A DNA stretch of 64,000 nt from positions 1-64,000 of the forward strand of contig JAPEIS010000002.1 in assembly GCA_029531795.1 (NCBI GenBank), written 5' to 3'. Position numbers and translations under genes: made by a program. The DNA is from Sclerotinia nivalis (Eukaryota > Ascomycota > Leotiomycetes > Helotiales > Sclerotiniaceae). Positions 22,560 to 34,827 of the stretch are shown in pieces; position 1 is the stretch's first letter; each line of letters begins with the position of its first letter. The notes below the pieces were generated by a model. That model made no database searches. It was not told where the DNA came from and saw only the letters and a program-made list of their open reading frames with translations.

Positions 22560-25180
22560 AGATAGTACCGATGTATTCGCTGTTTTTGTATAGATATTGG
22601 AGAATCGTCGTTTGTATTTGATGGGATCGATCGGTTCTGGTTGTAGTTTAATCGTTCTGCTATTCTGTATTATTATTCAAAATCTGAATTTTATTAATTG
22701 TATTTTTGTTCTATTTCTGAATCCTATTGTCCGATTTGCTGTTTCTGTTATAATTATATTTGTTGGAGATCCAATGGATCTCAGTTCCCAAAGATATACT
22801 AATAAATACAAATAAGGGGAATGTTTCTATTGTGGATTTGTTGATTATCGTATGAAAGACTATCTGTTTCTAGATAATTATTTTATACAAATTAGAATTA
22901 GCCTTATTAGTTTTGCTTTATTGTTTTTTATTTTATTCTCTGTTTAGATTCAATTATATACTATATTATTATACAATCTATCCCTTTTCAGTTCCCCGAA
23001 TTTGGGAAACGGAGTTTATCTGATATAAATCGTTATCAAACGAAAACCCTATATATATTACACTTATTTGCTATTGCAATTCGAGGTTTATTTTTCGTTG
23101 AAGAAATAAGCAATCAAACAAATCTGATGATATTGCTTGTTATTGTCCTGCTGATGTTTGATCGATCCTGTTCTATTTATACTATAATAGATAGCAAATA
23201 CAAAGAATATATTTTCGCAAATCGAAATTGAATTGAAGCTATCAAACTTTTAATATACAAATTATTTGTTCCATTCAAAATCATTGAATTCGATAGGAAA
23301 ATATTGTTTGAAAACCGAATGGATTATTATATTCTAATTGATCTACAAATCAACGATCACTACAAAAAGAAATCAAAAATTTATATCATTAAGTTAGTTT
23401 ATTATCCGATTATTTTGGGATTAGTATAATTAAAGAAGTACGATTCTTATATCGAATTCGCATTTAATACATTCCAATTCGATAATAAGTTCTATCGAAA
23501 ATTCTGTAATATATTATTGCAATTATCCTATATAAAAACATTGCAGGATATTCCGAAAAAAGCTTGTCTGGTATACCTGTTTTTCTGTTTGGATATTTTT
23601 CAAAGCAAGGATATCGTATCTATATCAATGAGAGTTTGTACAATATATATTCATTGTAATTATAAGATATTCCAGATTGTTATAGATTTGATTGATAATA
23701 TCCTGTTCTAAAGAAAAGACTTTGTTCTATTTGATCTATTTGAAGAATTCCGATCCTGGATCGACGTATTCTTTTCGCGAAACACCGACAAACTGCTCCT
23801 GCACCGATTATACAATTACAATATCCGTTTGAAGGAAAAAGTCAAACTATTATTTGGAGCTCTTTATTCTATATCCCGAAACAAGCTTACTACTTTGAAA
23901 GATTGATTGTCCGAGAACCTTCAAAAAGAGTTCATTCGTTCGAGTTCGTTTGCTTCGGTTTTGTTTGTTTTGTTCAATTCGTTAAGAAACCCGATAAAGG
24001 GTTACAATTCTATATCGATTATCGAACTCTGAATAATCTGTTAGCGAAAGATTGCTATCCGTTATTGCTTACCAAAGAATTCTTGAATAATTTGAAAAAA
24101 ATGAAGTTTTTTACGAAGATCGATATTATCTCTGTATTCAACAATATAAGGATTAAGAAAGGACAAGAATATCTAATTGCTTTCTATACCCATTTCGATC
24201 TGTTTGAGATTCTGATTATACCCTTTGGATTGATTAGTGCATTTGTTACGTTTTAATATTTTATCAACGATATTCTGTAAGAGTATCTAGATATATTCTG
24301 TATTGTTTATTTAGATGATATTCTGATCTACAATAGAATCTGCTTTGAATATATTGTTTATATTCAAAAGGTTCTAGAAGCTTTAAGGAAGATTGATCTG
24401 TATATAAATCTAAAAAAGTATAATTTTTTGAAATCTGAAATCAAATTCCTGGGTTTTATTGTAAACCAAAAAGGTATCCGAATAAACCTTACAAAAATCA
24501 AGATGATTATCGAATAGAAGATTCCGATCCATCTGATAGATATATAAACATTTATCGAATTTGGCAATTTCTATCAACGATTTATTTGTAGTTTCTTATC
24601 TATCATATACTCATTGATTAATCTGATCCAAAAGAACATCTCGTTTGTTTGAAGTCTTGTTTATACAAAAGCTTTTTCTATTTTGAAGATAACATTTATT
24701 GAAACATCAATTCTAATCACTTTCGATTAGAAAAAAGATATAATCGTAAAGATCAATATATCCGATTTCGTATCTGCTGAAGTGCTATTCCAATATAACA
24801 ATATAGGAATCCTGAAATCTATTATATATTTCTCGAAAAAGCATTCGATCGCCGAATGTAATTACGAGATTTACAATAAAGAACTACTAATCATTATTCG
24901 ATACTTCAAAGAATGATATTCAGAACTAAAAAAAATACTATTTCCAATCCAGATAATCACAAATCACAAAAATTTGAAGTATTTTACAATTACTAAATTA
25001 TTAAATCATTATCAAATCCATTAATCTGAATTTCTATCTCGATTCAATTTCAAGATTATCTATCGATCAAATAAACAAGAAGCTAAACCTAATACTCTAA
25101 TTAAAAAGTCAAAGAATTTATCTAAAGAAAAAGATGAATATCTTTTATACTAAAACCAAACGATTTTGAAATTAGAAAAC
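22560..25180 (+). pseudogene. gag-pol of outer retrotransposon, 5' segment
   Basis: Decayed Ty3/gypsy-type polyprotein. A gag zinc knuckle remnant (CFYCGFVDYRMKDY, with the last Cys lost) lies near 22820. Reverse transcriptase follows at about 23960-24560: [27 protein letters not shown], then YLDDILIY with the two catalytic Asp intact near 24310, and FLGFIVNQKGIRI. RNase H and connection motifs ([20 protein letters not shown], about 24825) follow. Several in-frame stops, mostly at Gln/Trp positions. It stops at 25185, where the younger element inserted. Confidence 0.85.
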
Positions 25181-25185
25181 CTTGA
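25181..25185. repeat. Target site duplication CTTGA, left
   Basis: CTTGA directly precedes the TGTCAC start of the inner element's 5' LTR. The same five bases follow its 3' LTR at 30979-30983. Five bp is the usual Ty3/gypsy target duplication length. Confidence 0.9.
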
Positions 25186-25422
25186 TGTCACAGGGTCAAA
25201 ACCGGACCACTGGACCGGCCCCTTTAGTAGACTCCATCTGTTCGATCCAGCACCAAACGGAGCACACTCGATAATCGTACCCTATAAAAGCGCTAAAGCT
25301 CGGAACCCTAGTATACACAAATATATTTAAAGGAAACATTCCTTTTATAGAAACGTAACTCTTCGAGCTATATTTTATCAATAAAAGTGATTTCTGTTAT
25401 TCTGTCTGCTGCCTCTATAATA
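25186..25422 (+). repeat. 5' LTR of inner element
   Basis: 237 bp, starting TGTCACAGGGTC. It carries a TATA-like box (TATAAAAG, 25283-25290), an AAGGAAACATTCCTT inverted repeat, and AATAAAAG near the end, a candidate polyadenylation signal. The first 100 bp remain less AT-rich than the rest. Confidence 0.92.
25283..25290 (+). promoter_or_regulatory. TATA box in LTR
   Basis: TATAAAAG in the middle of the LTR, preceded by CGTACCC. The same box is found in the 3' LTR and in the outer element's LTR (TATAAAAGC). It is the likely start of retrotransposon transcription. Confidence 0.6.
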
Positions 25423-25688
25423 CTACATAGCTTTTTTCTATCTATATCGATACTTCTACAATATCGTCCCATCCGCATCTGTTTAGCCAACCCGACTCCC
25501 CTGAAGAATTCGCTACCGTTGTAACCAATGATATTGCGATTTGATATCGTTACTTTATCTTCCTTTACGAATTCAATATAAAAATGGAAACAGAAATGAT
25601 TGATCTGCAATCCGCAATTCAAAAGTTTATTTTCGATTTGCAAATCGAGAAAATTGTATTTATATAATAGAGAAAAAAGAACGATAGA

Positions 25689-26740
25689 TTGATTACCTAT
25701 TTGATTCAACTCCATCCTGTCCCTATTACTCCATCTGTTTCAACCCCTACCGATCAAACCAACCCCTTGTCTCTGATTTCTATTACAACTCCAATTGTTA
25801 TTCCTATTCTATCGAAACTTCAATTGAATAAAAAAGTACTTGATTTTGTATTGTTTGATAAAACGAAAATCGATCTTGATCGATTTGTCGATCAAATACA
25901 GAATAAAATGTATATCAATTCCGATTGCTTTATTTTCCTACATTTCTATCTGATTTACATAACTAGAAAATTAACTGAACCCACTACTATACAAATTCGA
26001 CTGTATAATATCAAAGGACAATTTGTTAAACTTATCGATTATAAAGATTTATTGTAAATACTGGAAAAAGCTTATAGAAACCAAAATAAGTAAATCAAGG
26101 CCCGGAAACTTTTGATCAATCTGAAACAGAGGAACCAATTGTTCTATATCTTCTATACTAAATTCCAAAGATTAATATTGGAAGTTGGGATAACTGATAA
26201 CAATAGTATTCTGGTTATCCTATTAGAATAAGCTTTGTCGAATGAATTGAAGAATCAGATTGTTATCGCTGAACCCCTTATAGATAGTACCAACGTATTC
26301 GTTGCTTTCGTACAGATATTGGAGAATCGTTGTCTGTATTTGATAGGACCGATCGGCTTCGGTCATAACTCAATCGTTCTGCCACCCTGTATTATTATTC
26401 AAAACCTAAATCCTGTTAACTATACTTCTATTCCGTCCCCAAATCCTATTATTCGATCTACTACTCCCGTTACGATTATACTTACTAAAGATCTAATAGA
26501 TCTCAATTCCCAAAAATATATTAATAAATACAAACAAAGAAAATACTTCTATTATGAATTTACTGATCACTATATAAAAGATTGTTTGTTCCTAGATAAT
26601 CGTTCTATACAAACTAGAGCTAACTTTACCAATCTTGCTCCGCCATCCCCTATTCTATTTTTTGTCCAGATTCAATTATATACTATATCACTATATAATC
26701 TGTCCCCTTCTAGTTCCCCGAGTTCGGAAAACAAAATCTG
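25689..26740 (+). pseudogene. gag of inner retrotransposon
   Basis: Capsid-like gag with stops. The N-terminal part (25689-26057) contains FDKTKIDLDRFVDQIQNKMY, a motif shared with the other copies in the window. A second part (26235-26750) ends in a degraded zinc knuckle, YFYYEFTDHYIKDC, where both leading Cys are Tyr (TGT to TAT). The two parts are separated by in-frame stops near 26055-26230. Confidence 0.8.
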
Positions 26741-26749
26741 TTTGATATA

Positions 26750-29700
26750 AATCGTTGTTAAACGAAAGCTTTATATATACTACACTTGTTCGCTACTGCA
26801 ATTCGAGATTTATCTTTCGTTAAAGAAACAAATAATCAAACAAACCTGATAATATTATTTGTTACTATCCTACCAACACCTAATCGATTCTGTTCTACTT
26901 ATGCTATAATAGATAACGGATATAAAGGATATATTTTTGTAAATCGAAATTGAATTAAAACTATTAAATTCCTAATGTACAAATTATCTATTCTATTCGA
27001 AGTTATTGAATTCGATAGGAAAATACTGCCTGAAAACCGAATAAATTGTTATATTCTAACCGATCTACAAATCAACAATTATTACGAAAAGAAATCAAAA
27101 ATCTATATTACTGAATTAGTTTATTATCCGATTATCCTGAGATTAGTATAACTAAAGAAGTACGATTTCTATATCGAATTTGTATTTAATATATTTCAAT
27201 TCGATAATAAGTTTTATCGAAAATTCTGTAATACATTGTTACAATTATCCTATATAAAAGTATTGCAAGATATCCCGAAGAAAGCCCGTCCGGTATATCT
27301 GTTTTTCCATTTGGATGTCTTTCAAAATAAGGATATCGTATCTGTATCAATAAGAATTTGTACAATGTATACTCGTTGTGATTATAAGATGTTCCAGGTT
27401 ACTATAAATCTGATTAACGATATCCTGTCCCAAAGAAAAGACTCTATTTTATCTGATTTGTTTAAGAAATTCTGATCCTGAATCGATATATTCTTCCTGC
27501 GAAATGCCGACAAACTACCCCCGCATCGATTGTACAATCACAATATCCGTCTGAAAAAGAGAGTCAAACTATTATTTGGAGCTTTCTATTCCATATCCCG
27601 AAACGAATTTATTGTTCTGAAAGATTGATTGTTCGAGAACCTTCAAAAAGGGTTCATCTATCCGAGTTCGTCCGCTTCAACTTCGCTTATTCTGTTCGTC
27701 AAGAAATCTAATAGAGGGTTACGATTTTATATCGATTATCGAATTCTAAATAACCTATTAACGAAAGATCGCTATCCATTATTGTTTACCAAAAAATCCT
27801 TAAACAATCTGAAAAGAATAAAGTTCTTTACAAAGATCGATATCATCTTTGTATTCAATAATATAAAGATTAAGGAAAAACAAAAACATCTAATTACTTT
27901 CTATACCCATTTCGATCTATTTGAAACCTTAATCATACTTTTTGAATTGATCAATGTATTTATTATATTCTAGTATTTTATCAACGATATCTTACAAAAG
28001 TATTTAGATATATTTTGTACTATTTATTTAGATAATATTCTAATCTACAATAGAACCCGTTCTGAGTATATCGCTTATATTCAAAAGATTCTGGAAGCCC
28101 TAAAAAAGACTGGTCTGTATACGAATCTGAAGAAATACAATTTCTTGAAACTTGAAACCAAATTCCTAGGTTTTATTGTAGACCGGGAAGATATCCGAAT
28201 GAACCCCGCAAAGATCAAGATGATCATCGAATAGAAGATTCCGGTTCATCTGATAGATATACAAGTATTTATCGGGTTTAGCAATTTCTATCAACAATTT
28301 ATTTGTAGTTTCTTGTTTATCATATATTTGCTGATTAATCTAATCCGAAAGAATGTTCTGTTTGTTTGAAGTTCTGCTTATACGAAAGCTTTTTCTGTTT
28401 TGAAGATAACGTTTACTGAAACATCAATTCTAATTGTTTTCGATTGGGAAAAAGATATGATTGTAGAGATCGATACATCCGATTTCGTATTTGCTAAAAT
28501 GCTATCCCAATACAACGATATAGGAATCCTGAAACCTGTTACGTATTTCTCGAAAAAGCATTCGGTCGTCAAATATAATTACAAGATTTACAACAAAAAA
28601 CTACTGATTATTATTCAATACTTCGAGAAATAATATTTAGAATTAAAAAAGCATTATCTTCGATTTAGGTGATCACAGATTACAAGAATTTGGAGTATTT
28701 TACAACTACCAAATTATTGAACTATTATCAAGTTCGTTAATCTGAATTTCTATCTCGATTCAATTTCAAGATTATCTATCAACTAGATAAACAAAAAACT
28801 AAATCTAATACTCTAACCAGGAGATCAAAGGATCTACCTAAAAAGAAAAATAAACATTTTCTACACCAAAACCAAACGATTTTGAAATCAAAAAATTTTG
28901 ATCTCGCTTTGTTCCCTACATCCATTTCTGTTTCCGTATTTATTTTGCCTATACTTATTTCATCTAATTCGATAGATTCCCCAAAGAAAAGAATTCGTTT
29001 TACAATCACTACCCATAATTAATCCCATCGATTATCAAAAGAACCTAATTCAATTCGCTTAATCTTTAAATCTATTCTATCTATTTCTAACTCTTTATTC
29101 ATTTCTGATATTTTGCTTATTTTCAAAGCTTTACCAATCCCTAAACTACTGTTTGCTTCTATTACTCCGTCTAATCAACTTCCGATATTCATTGTAATCC
29201 CCGATCTGTTATTCGAATTACCAAAAGAATTGAAAACTCTATTTGCTAAAACATATATATCTAATCTTATACCTATATCTATTCTGAAGGCCTTGATAAA
29301 GAAAGCATCTAAGCATCCCTGTATTACTTTATCCGAATATATCGAGAATAATAGCCTGCTATATTATCGCAGGAAGCTTTTCGTTCCTGATTACAATAAC
29401 CTGAAAGCTGAATTGCTTCGTCTAATCCACAACTCCCTTGCTACAGGTCACCCATATTGTATTTGCACCTTCGAGTTCCTATCCCGAAACTACTATTGGC
29501 CTGGATATTATGATTATGTCAACTATTGAATACATAATTATCATAACTGCCACCAAGCAGCACTGAACCATAGAGGACAAGAAGATATCCTCCACCCATT
29601 CTCAATCCTTTAACAAACATAAAAGGATATATCGATCAATTTTATAATATATCTTTCGAAAAGTTTTAATTACGATGCGATATTCGTAATAATCGATTAA

Positions 29701-30729
29701 TTGATTAAAATGAAGCATTTCCTGCTTTATTACAATATTTATAATTCCGAAAAAGTAGCTCGTTTGTTTCTGAAGTATATCTGAAAGCTGTACAATCTAC
29801 TATCGACAATTATATCCGATCGTAGCGCTCAATTCATATCTGATTTCTGGAAACATATCTGTAAACGCTTAAATACAACATCGAAATTATCGACAATCTA
29901 TTATCCGGAAATCGATAAACAAATTGAAAGAACAAATACTATACTCGAACAATATCTCCGATCATACATCTCGTATCTACAAAACGATTGATCTGAATGA
30001 TTATCGATTACTGAATTTTCAATCAATTCTGTCTAATCTGAAAGTTCCCATTTGACCCTGTTCTTTGCGAATTACAACTATCATCTGTATATAGGATTTG
30101 AACCGTCCATCATCATTAACCGCCTTGGCATCCAGGATGCCGAAAAGTTTATCAAGAAAATATCCCTAATCGTTGAACATCCAAAGACCGAATTGATTAT
30201 TAATCAAACTCGCTATACGAAAAATATTAACATCTATTATACTTTTGCTCACCATTACAATTCTGATAATCTGATTTGATTGAATATCAAAAACATCAAG
30301 ATCCTAAAACCCTAAAAGAAACTAGATTGGAAGAATCTAAACTTGTTCCGGATTTTACGAATTATAAACATATACACTTACAAACTCGAACTATCTACCT
30401 CGATGAGAAATCATCTTATATTCTATATGAACTTACTATATTTTGCTTATAACGATTCTATCCTTGATCAATATAATCCGTTTCTTTCTTTTATTGAAAT
30501 CAAAGGAATCAAACAATTCGAGATGAAAGAAGTTCTGAATTCCCATTAGAAACATTATAATCGTAATAGCCCCCGCTTGAAATATACTATCCAATAGATC
30601 GACTACAACGAACCGATCGAAAAGCTTATTGATTACCTAAACAATATTCGAAAGCTGATCCAGAATTACTATCGGAGATATCCAGATAAACCTGACCTTT
30701 ATAACCATTTCAACAAAGTTCAATCTTAA
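26750..30729 (+). pseudogene. pol (PR-RT-RH-IN) of inner retrotransposon
   Basis: Order: protease region (about 26760-27000, AIIDNGYKGY for the usual D[ST]G), reverse transcriptase (27629-28260; [27 protein letters not shown], then YLDNILIY in which the second catalytic Asp is Asn), RNase H (VEIDTSDFVFAKML; YFSKKHSVVKYNYKIYNKKL), and integrase (29350-30000). Integrase shows a degraded HHCC finger (HNSLATGH ... HNCHQ), Asp in FVIID, Asp in IISDRSAQF and Glu in [13 protein letters not shown]. About a dozen stops interrupt it. The Asp-to-Asn change is GAT to AAT, again the RIP direction. Confidence 0.87.
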
Positions 30730-30741
30730 GAAAAGAGGTAC

Positions 30742-30978
30742 TGTTACAAAATCAAGACCGGGCTATTAAACCAACCCCTTTAATAAACTCTATCTATCCG
30801 ATCCAGCACCAAACAGAGTACATTCGGTAATCGTACCCTATAAAAGTACTAAAGCTCGAAGTTCTAACATATACAAATATATTTAAAGGAAACGTTCCTT
30901 TTATAGAAACGTAGCTCTTCGAGCTATATTTTATCAATAAAAATGATTTCTGTTATCCTGTCTGCTGCCTCCGTGATA
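30742..30978 (+). repeat. 3' LTR of inner element
   Basis: 237 bp, starting TGTTACAAAATC and ending CTCCGTGATA. It matches the 5' LTR over its full length with differences that are mainly transitions. CTTGA follows directly. Confidence 0.92.
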
Positions 30979-32823
30979 CTTGATCTCGTTTTGTTCTCTA
31001 TATCCATTTCTACTTTTACATCTATCTCATTTATACTTATCTTATCTAATCCGATAAATTCCCCAAAGAAAAGAGTTCGTTTTGCAATCATTATCTATAA
31101 TCAATTCTATCGATCGCTAAAAGAATCTAATTCAATTTACCCAATTTCTAGATCTATCCTATTTATTTCTAACTCTCTATTTACTTCTAACACTTTGCTT
31201 ATCCTCAAAACTCTACCAATCCCTAAACCACTATTTACTTCTATTACTCCACCTAATCAATCCCCAATATCCATTATAATCCCCGATCTACTATTCGAAC
31301 CATTAAAAAAATTGAAAACTCTATTTGCTAAAGTATATATATCCAACCCTATACCTACATCTATTCTGAAAACCTTAATAGAAAAAACACCCAAATATCC
31401 CCGTATTACCCTATTCAAATACATCGAGAATAATAGCCTATTGTATTATTACAAAAAGCTTTTCGTTCTTAATCACAATAATCTGAAAACTGAACTGCTT
31501 CGTCTAATCCATAACTCCCTTACCACAAATCACCTATACTATATTCGTACCTTCAAACTCCTATCCCGAAACTATTATTGACCTAGATATTATAATTACA
31601 TCAACTATTGAATATATAATTGTTATAGCTACCATCGAACAATATTGAATCATAAAAAACAAAAAAGTATCCTCTATTCACTTCCAATTCCTCAATAAAC
31701 ATAAAGGGATATATCGATCGATTTTATAATATATCTTTCAAAAAGTTTTGATTACAATACGATATTCATAATAATCGACCAATTGATTAAAATGAAGCAT
31801 TTCCTACTTTATTACAATACTTATAATTCCAAAGAAATAACTCATTTATTCCTGAAGTATATCTGAAAGCTATACAATTTACCATCAACAATTATATCCA
31901 ATTGTAGCATTCAATTCATATCTGATTTCTGGAAATATATCTGTAAACGCTTGAATACAATATCGAAACTATCAATAATCTATCATTCGGAAACCGATAA
32001 ACAAACTGAAAAAGCAAATATTATACTCGAACAATATCTTTGATTATACATTTTATATTTATAAAACAATTAATCCAAATGATTATCGATTACTGAATTT
32101 TCAATCAATTCTACTTGATTTGAAAGTTTCTATTTGATTTTATTCTTTACAAATTACAATTATTATCTATATATAGAATTTGAATCGTTTATTATTACTA
32201 ACTATTCTAATATCCAGAATACCAAAGAATTTATCAGGAAAATATTCCTGATCGTTGAACATTTGAAAACCGAATTAATTGTTAACCGAATTCGTTATAC
32301 AAAGAATATCAATATTTATTGTACTTCTACTCATCATTACAATCCTGATGATCTGATTTAATTGAACACCAAAAACATCAAGATCCTAAAACCCCAAAAG
32401 AAACTAAATTGAAAAAATCTAAATTTGTTTTAGATCCTACAAGTTATAAATATATATACTTACGAATTCGAATTATCTACTTCGATGAGAAATTACTTTA
32501 TATTCTATATAAACTTATTATATTTCATTTATGATAATTTTATTTCTAATCAACACAATTCATCCTCTTTTCTTATTGAAATCGAAAGAATCGAACAATT
32601 CGAAATGAAGAAAGTTCTGAATTCCTATTGAAAATACTACAATCATAATAGCCCCTATCTGAAATATACTGTTCAATAAATCGACTACAACAAATTGATC
32701 GAAGAACCTATTGATTACCTAAACAACATTCGAAAATTGATCTAGAATTATTATCGAAGATATCCGAATAAATCTAACCTTTATAACTGCCTCAACAGAG
32801 TTCGGCCTTAAAGAGAAAAATAC
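30979..32823 (+). pseudogene. Integrase segment of outer retrotransposon, 3' part
   Basis: Continues the outer element's pol from the insertion point. It contains FRSLKESNSIYPISRS, an integrase finger remnant (HNSLTTNH) and the integrase core (FISDFWKYICKRLN near 31917; HSETDKQTEKANIILEQYL near 31990). The 3' end has the LEKLIDYLNNIR-like tail shared with the inner copy (ILNNIRKL). Multiple stops. Confidence 0.8.
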
Positions 32824-33060
32824 TATTATAAGATCAAAATCGGGTTATTAGATCGATTCCTTTAGTAAACTCTACCTATCCAATCCAGCACCGAACGGGG
32901 TATATTCGATAATCGTACTCTATAAAAGCATTAGAATTCGGAATCCTAGTATATATAAATATATTTAAAGGAAATGTTCCTTTTGTAGAAATATAACTTT
33001 TCGAGCTACATCTTATCAATAAAAGTGATTTCTGTTATCCTATCTATTGCCTCCGTGATA
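32824..33060 (+). repeat. 3' LTR of outer element
   Basis: 237 bp, aligned end to end with the inner LTRs, from TATTATAAGATC (TGTCAC-type start, decayed) to CTCCGTGATA. Confidence 0.88.
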
Positions 33061-33964
33061 AATTAACGAGTTAGAATATCTAATTATATAGAACAAAGTT
33101 TTAGAACAGGATAATGATGAAAATGAATCTATTCAAAAATGGATATTTGAAGAAGTTCTAAATAATCATAATAAGGATAGCCATTATTATTTAATCAAAT
33201 AGAGATATTACATACTAATTTGACAATTGACTAATAATTTAAAGGGTAATGAGAAGGTTCTTATTAAATATCATTGTTTTCATTTAGAGAAGTTAGAGTC
33301 GCCAATTTGGGTTCTAAAGTACCCCGATGCTGCTATATTGAAACCGGAACCACAGAATTTGTAATTGGAATTATACAGTGCGATTGTTATACTTATTCTA
33401 CAAAGATTTATTCGCATCAAGATTGTTCGTTTCATCTAAAGATATATTATATATTATTACAATTGAAAATATAGCATTTGGGTTATCACATATTGAAGAA
33501 TATAACATTATTGAAGAACACTATACGTTTTTATTTAGGGATCTAATTGAGGGAAGGGATCTGTATTTTTTCTTTATTTTTCTTTATTTTTTAATACCCA
33601 TTTGAAATTAAATGGGTTTCTTAAAAAAGAAGTATTATTACAGATTTATCTCTTTTCATTTATATATAATCATATATACTTTAAGTATATATGTATACAT
33701 TCATTTCTATATAGTTAGGTCATTTTCTTAATCTTCTTCCTCTCCTCGTAGTACAACTATAGATCAACTCTACATATACCTTTTCCCTCGCCGTGATAAC
33801 TAGACTTCGATCTATATGATATCAGGAAAGGATTGACGATTATAAGGATCGATAAGATCTAAAAGAGTTTGATAACTAATACAAAATGAGGGGTATAATG
33901 ATCATAGAATATAGAGTGATCGTAGATCACCAGTTATGTGAATCAGGTATTATATGATTATCTG
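33061..33964. other. Decayed coding remnant and AT-rich spacer
   Basis: At about 33110-33560 a + strand frame reads like decayed protein (KWIFEEVLNNHNKDSHYYLI, VLKYPDAAILKPEPQN) with several stops. I do not recognise it; it may be another element's 3' part. An inverted repeat ACCCATTT/AAATGGGT lies at 33596-33617. 33620-33964 is AT-rich with no gene seen. Confidence 0.45.
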
Positions 33965-34152
33965 TGACAAATAGTAATATAGAATAACGGAATGATTGGA
34001 CTACAATCAGAACTAATTGGTTTTATCAAATACAAACAATAGTTTTCTAATATCTACACGAAAACAACAAATGTATCAATGTTATCCGTAAAAAATTCAA
34101 CAATAACAATCTAATTCTTCAATTCATTCAACAAAGCTTGTTCTAATAAGAT

Positions 34153-34365
34153 TATTACGGAGGTAATAGATAGAATAACAGGAATCACTTTTATTAATAA
34201 GATATAACTCGAAAAGCTACATTTCTACAAAAGGAACAATTCCTTAAATATATTTGTATATAATATTAGTCCCGATCGGGGCTAGTTTATATTTATCCGA
34301 AGTCCGATTCTTATAAATCGGAACCCGAACAATCTTTGTATATTATATACAGGGATTTTGTAACA
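34153..34365 (-). repeat. 3' LTR of 213-bp-LTR element
   Basis: On the + strand it starts TATTACGGAGG and ends TTTTGTAACA. It aligns base for base with 39575-39787. In the 34266-34365 part all differences from the other LTR that I see are C-to-T or G-to-A. Confidence 0.9.
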
Positions 34366-34827
34366 ATATTTCTTTTTTTAAAATCGAACTCCATTAAAAC
34401 AATTAAAGGGATCAGGTTTATTCAAATAACAATAATAATAATTACAGATTAGTTCTTAAATATTCTCCAAATACTCTACAAACTTTTCAATAGATATATT
34501 ATAGTTTACTCATCGAATAATATACTTCAAATAAAGACTATTACAACTTCAATATTCTTATCAGGAATCCAGGATTTCCTTTACATCGAATTACTCAATA
34601 TCTTCAATTTCGATAAAAAAAAAAGACAAATTGTATTATTTAAAAACAGAATCATCATTAACAAAATATAATAGATTAATATAAAAGACCAAATGATTTC
34701 TTATAAAAACAAAGAACTTTAATTTATAAATATACAAGTCTATAATCTTCAGGATTCGGAAAAAACCTAAATTCTTTTAATCTAGTTTCTTTTGGGAACG
34801 AAGAGTTCGGATATTCTTAGTATTAAA

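Larger units (their letters stand above)
25186..30978 (+). mobile_element. Inner full-length Ty3/gypsy-type LTR retrotransposon
   Basis: A 5,793-bp element with two 237-bp LTRs (25186-25422 and 30742-30978), a CTTGA target duplication, and gag, protease, reverse transcriptase, RNase H and integrase in that order. A purine tract (AAGAAAAGAGG) precedes the 3' LTR. The LTR start is TGTCAC and the end GTGATA (GTGACA before decay). It sits inside an older copy of the same family. All coding frames carry stops, so it cannot move on its own. Confidence 0.93.
22475..33060 (+). mobile_element. Outer Ty3/gypsy-type retrotransposon, 5'-truncated and split
   Basis: Two segments of one element separated by a younger copy. 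The left segment (22475-25185) starts inside gag, matching the inner copy from about 26190 on, and runs through protease, reverse transcriptase and RNase H. The right segment (30979-32823) resumes at the same point of pol (the frame ...LENLD is followed by LDLVLFSIS) and holds integrase, then a 237-bp LTR (32824-33060). Its 5' LTR and gag N-terminus are missing. All frames are stop-ridden. Confidence 0.88.

Noticed and set aside
33596..33617. Inverted repeat followed by T/A run, resembling a bacterial terminator
   Set aside because: The organism is a fungus; a short AT-rich inverted repeat carries no such meaning here.
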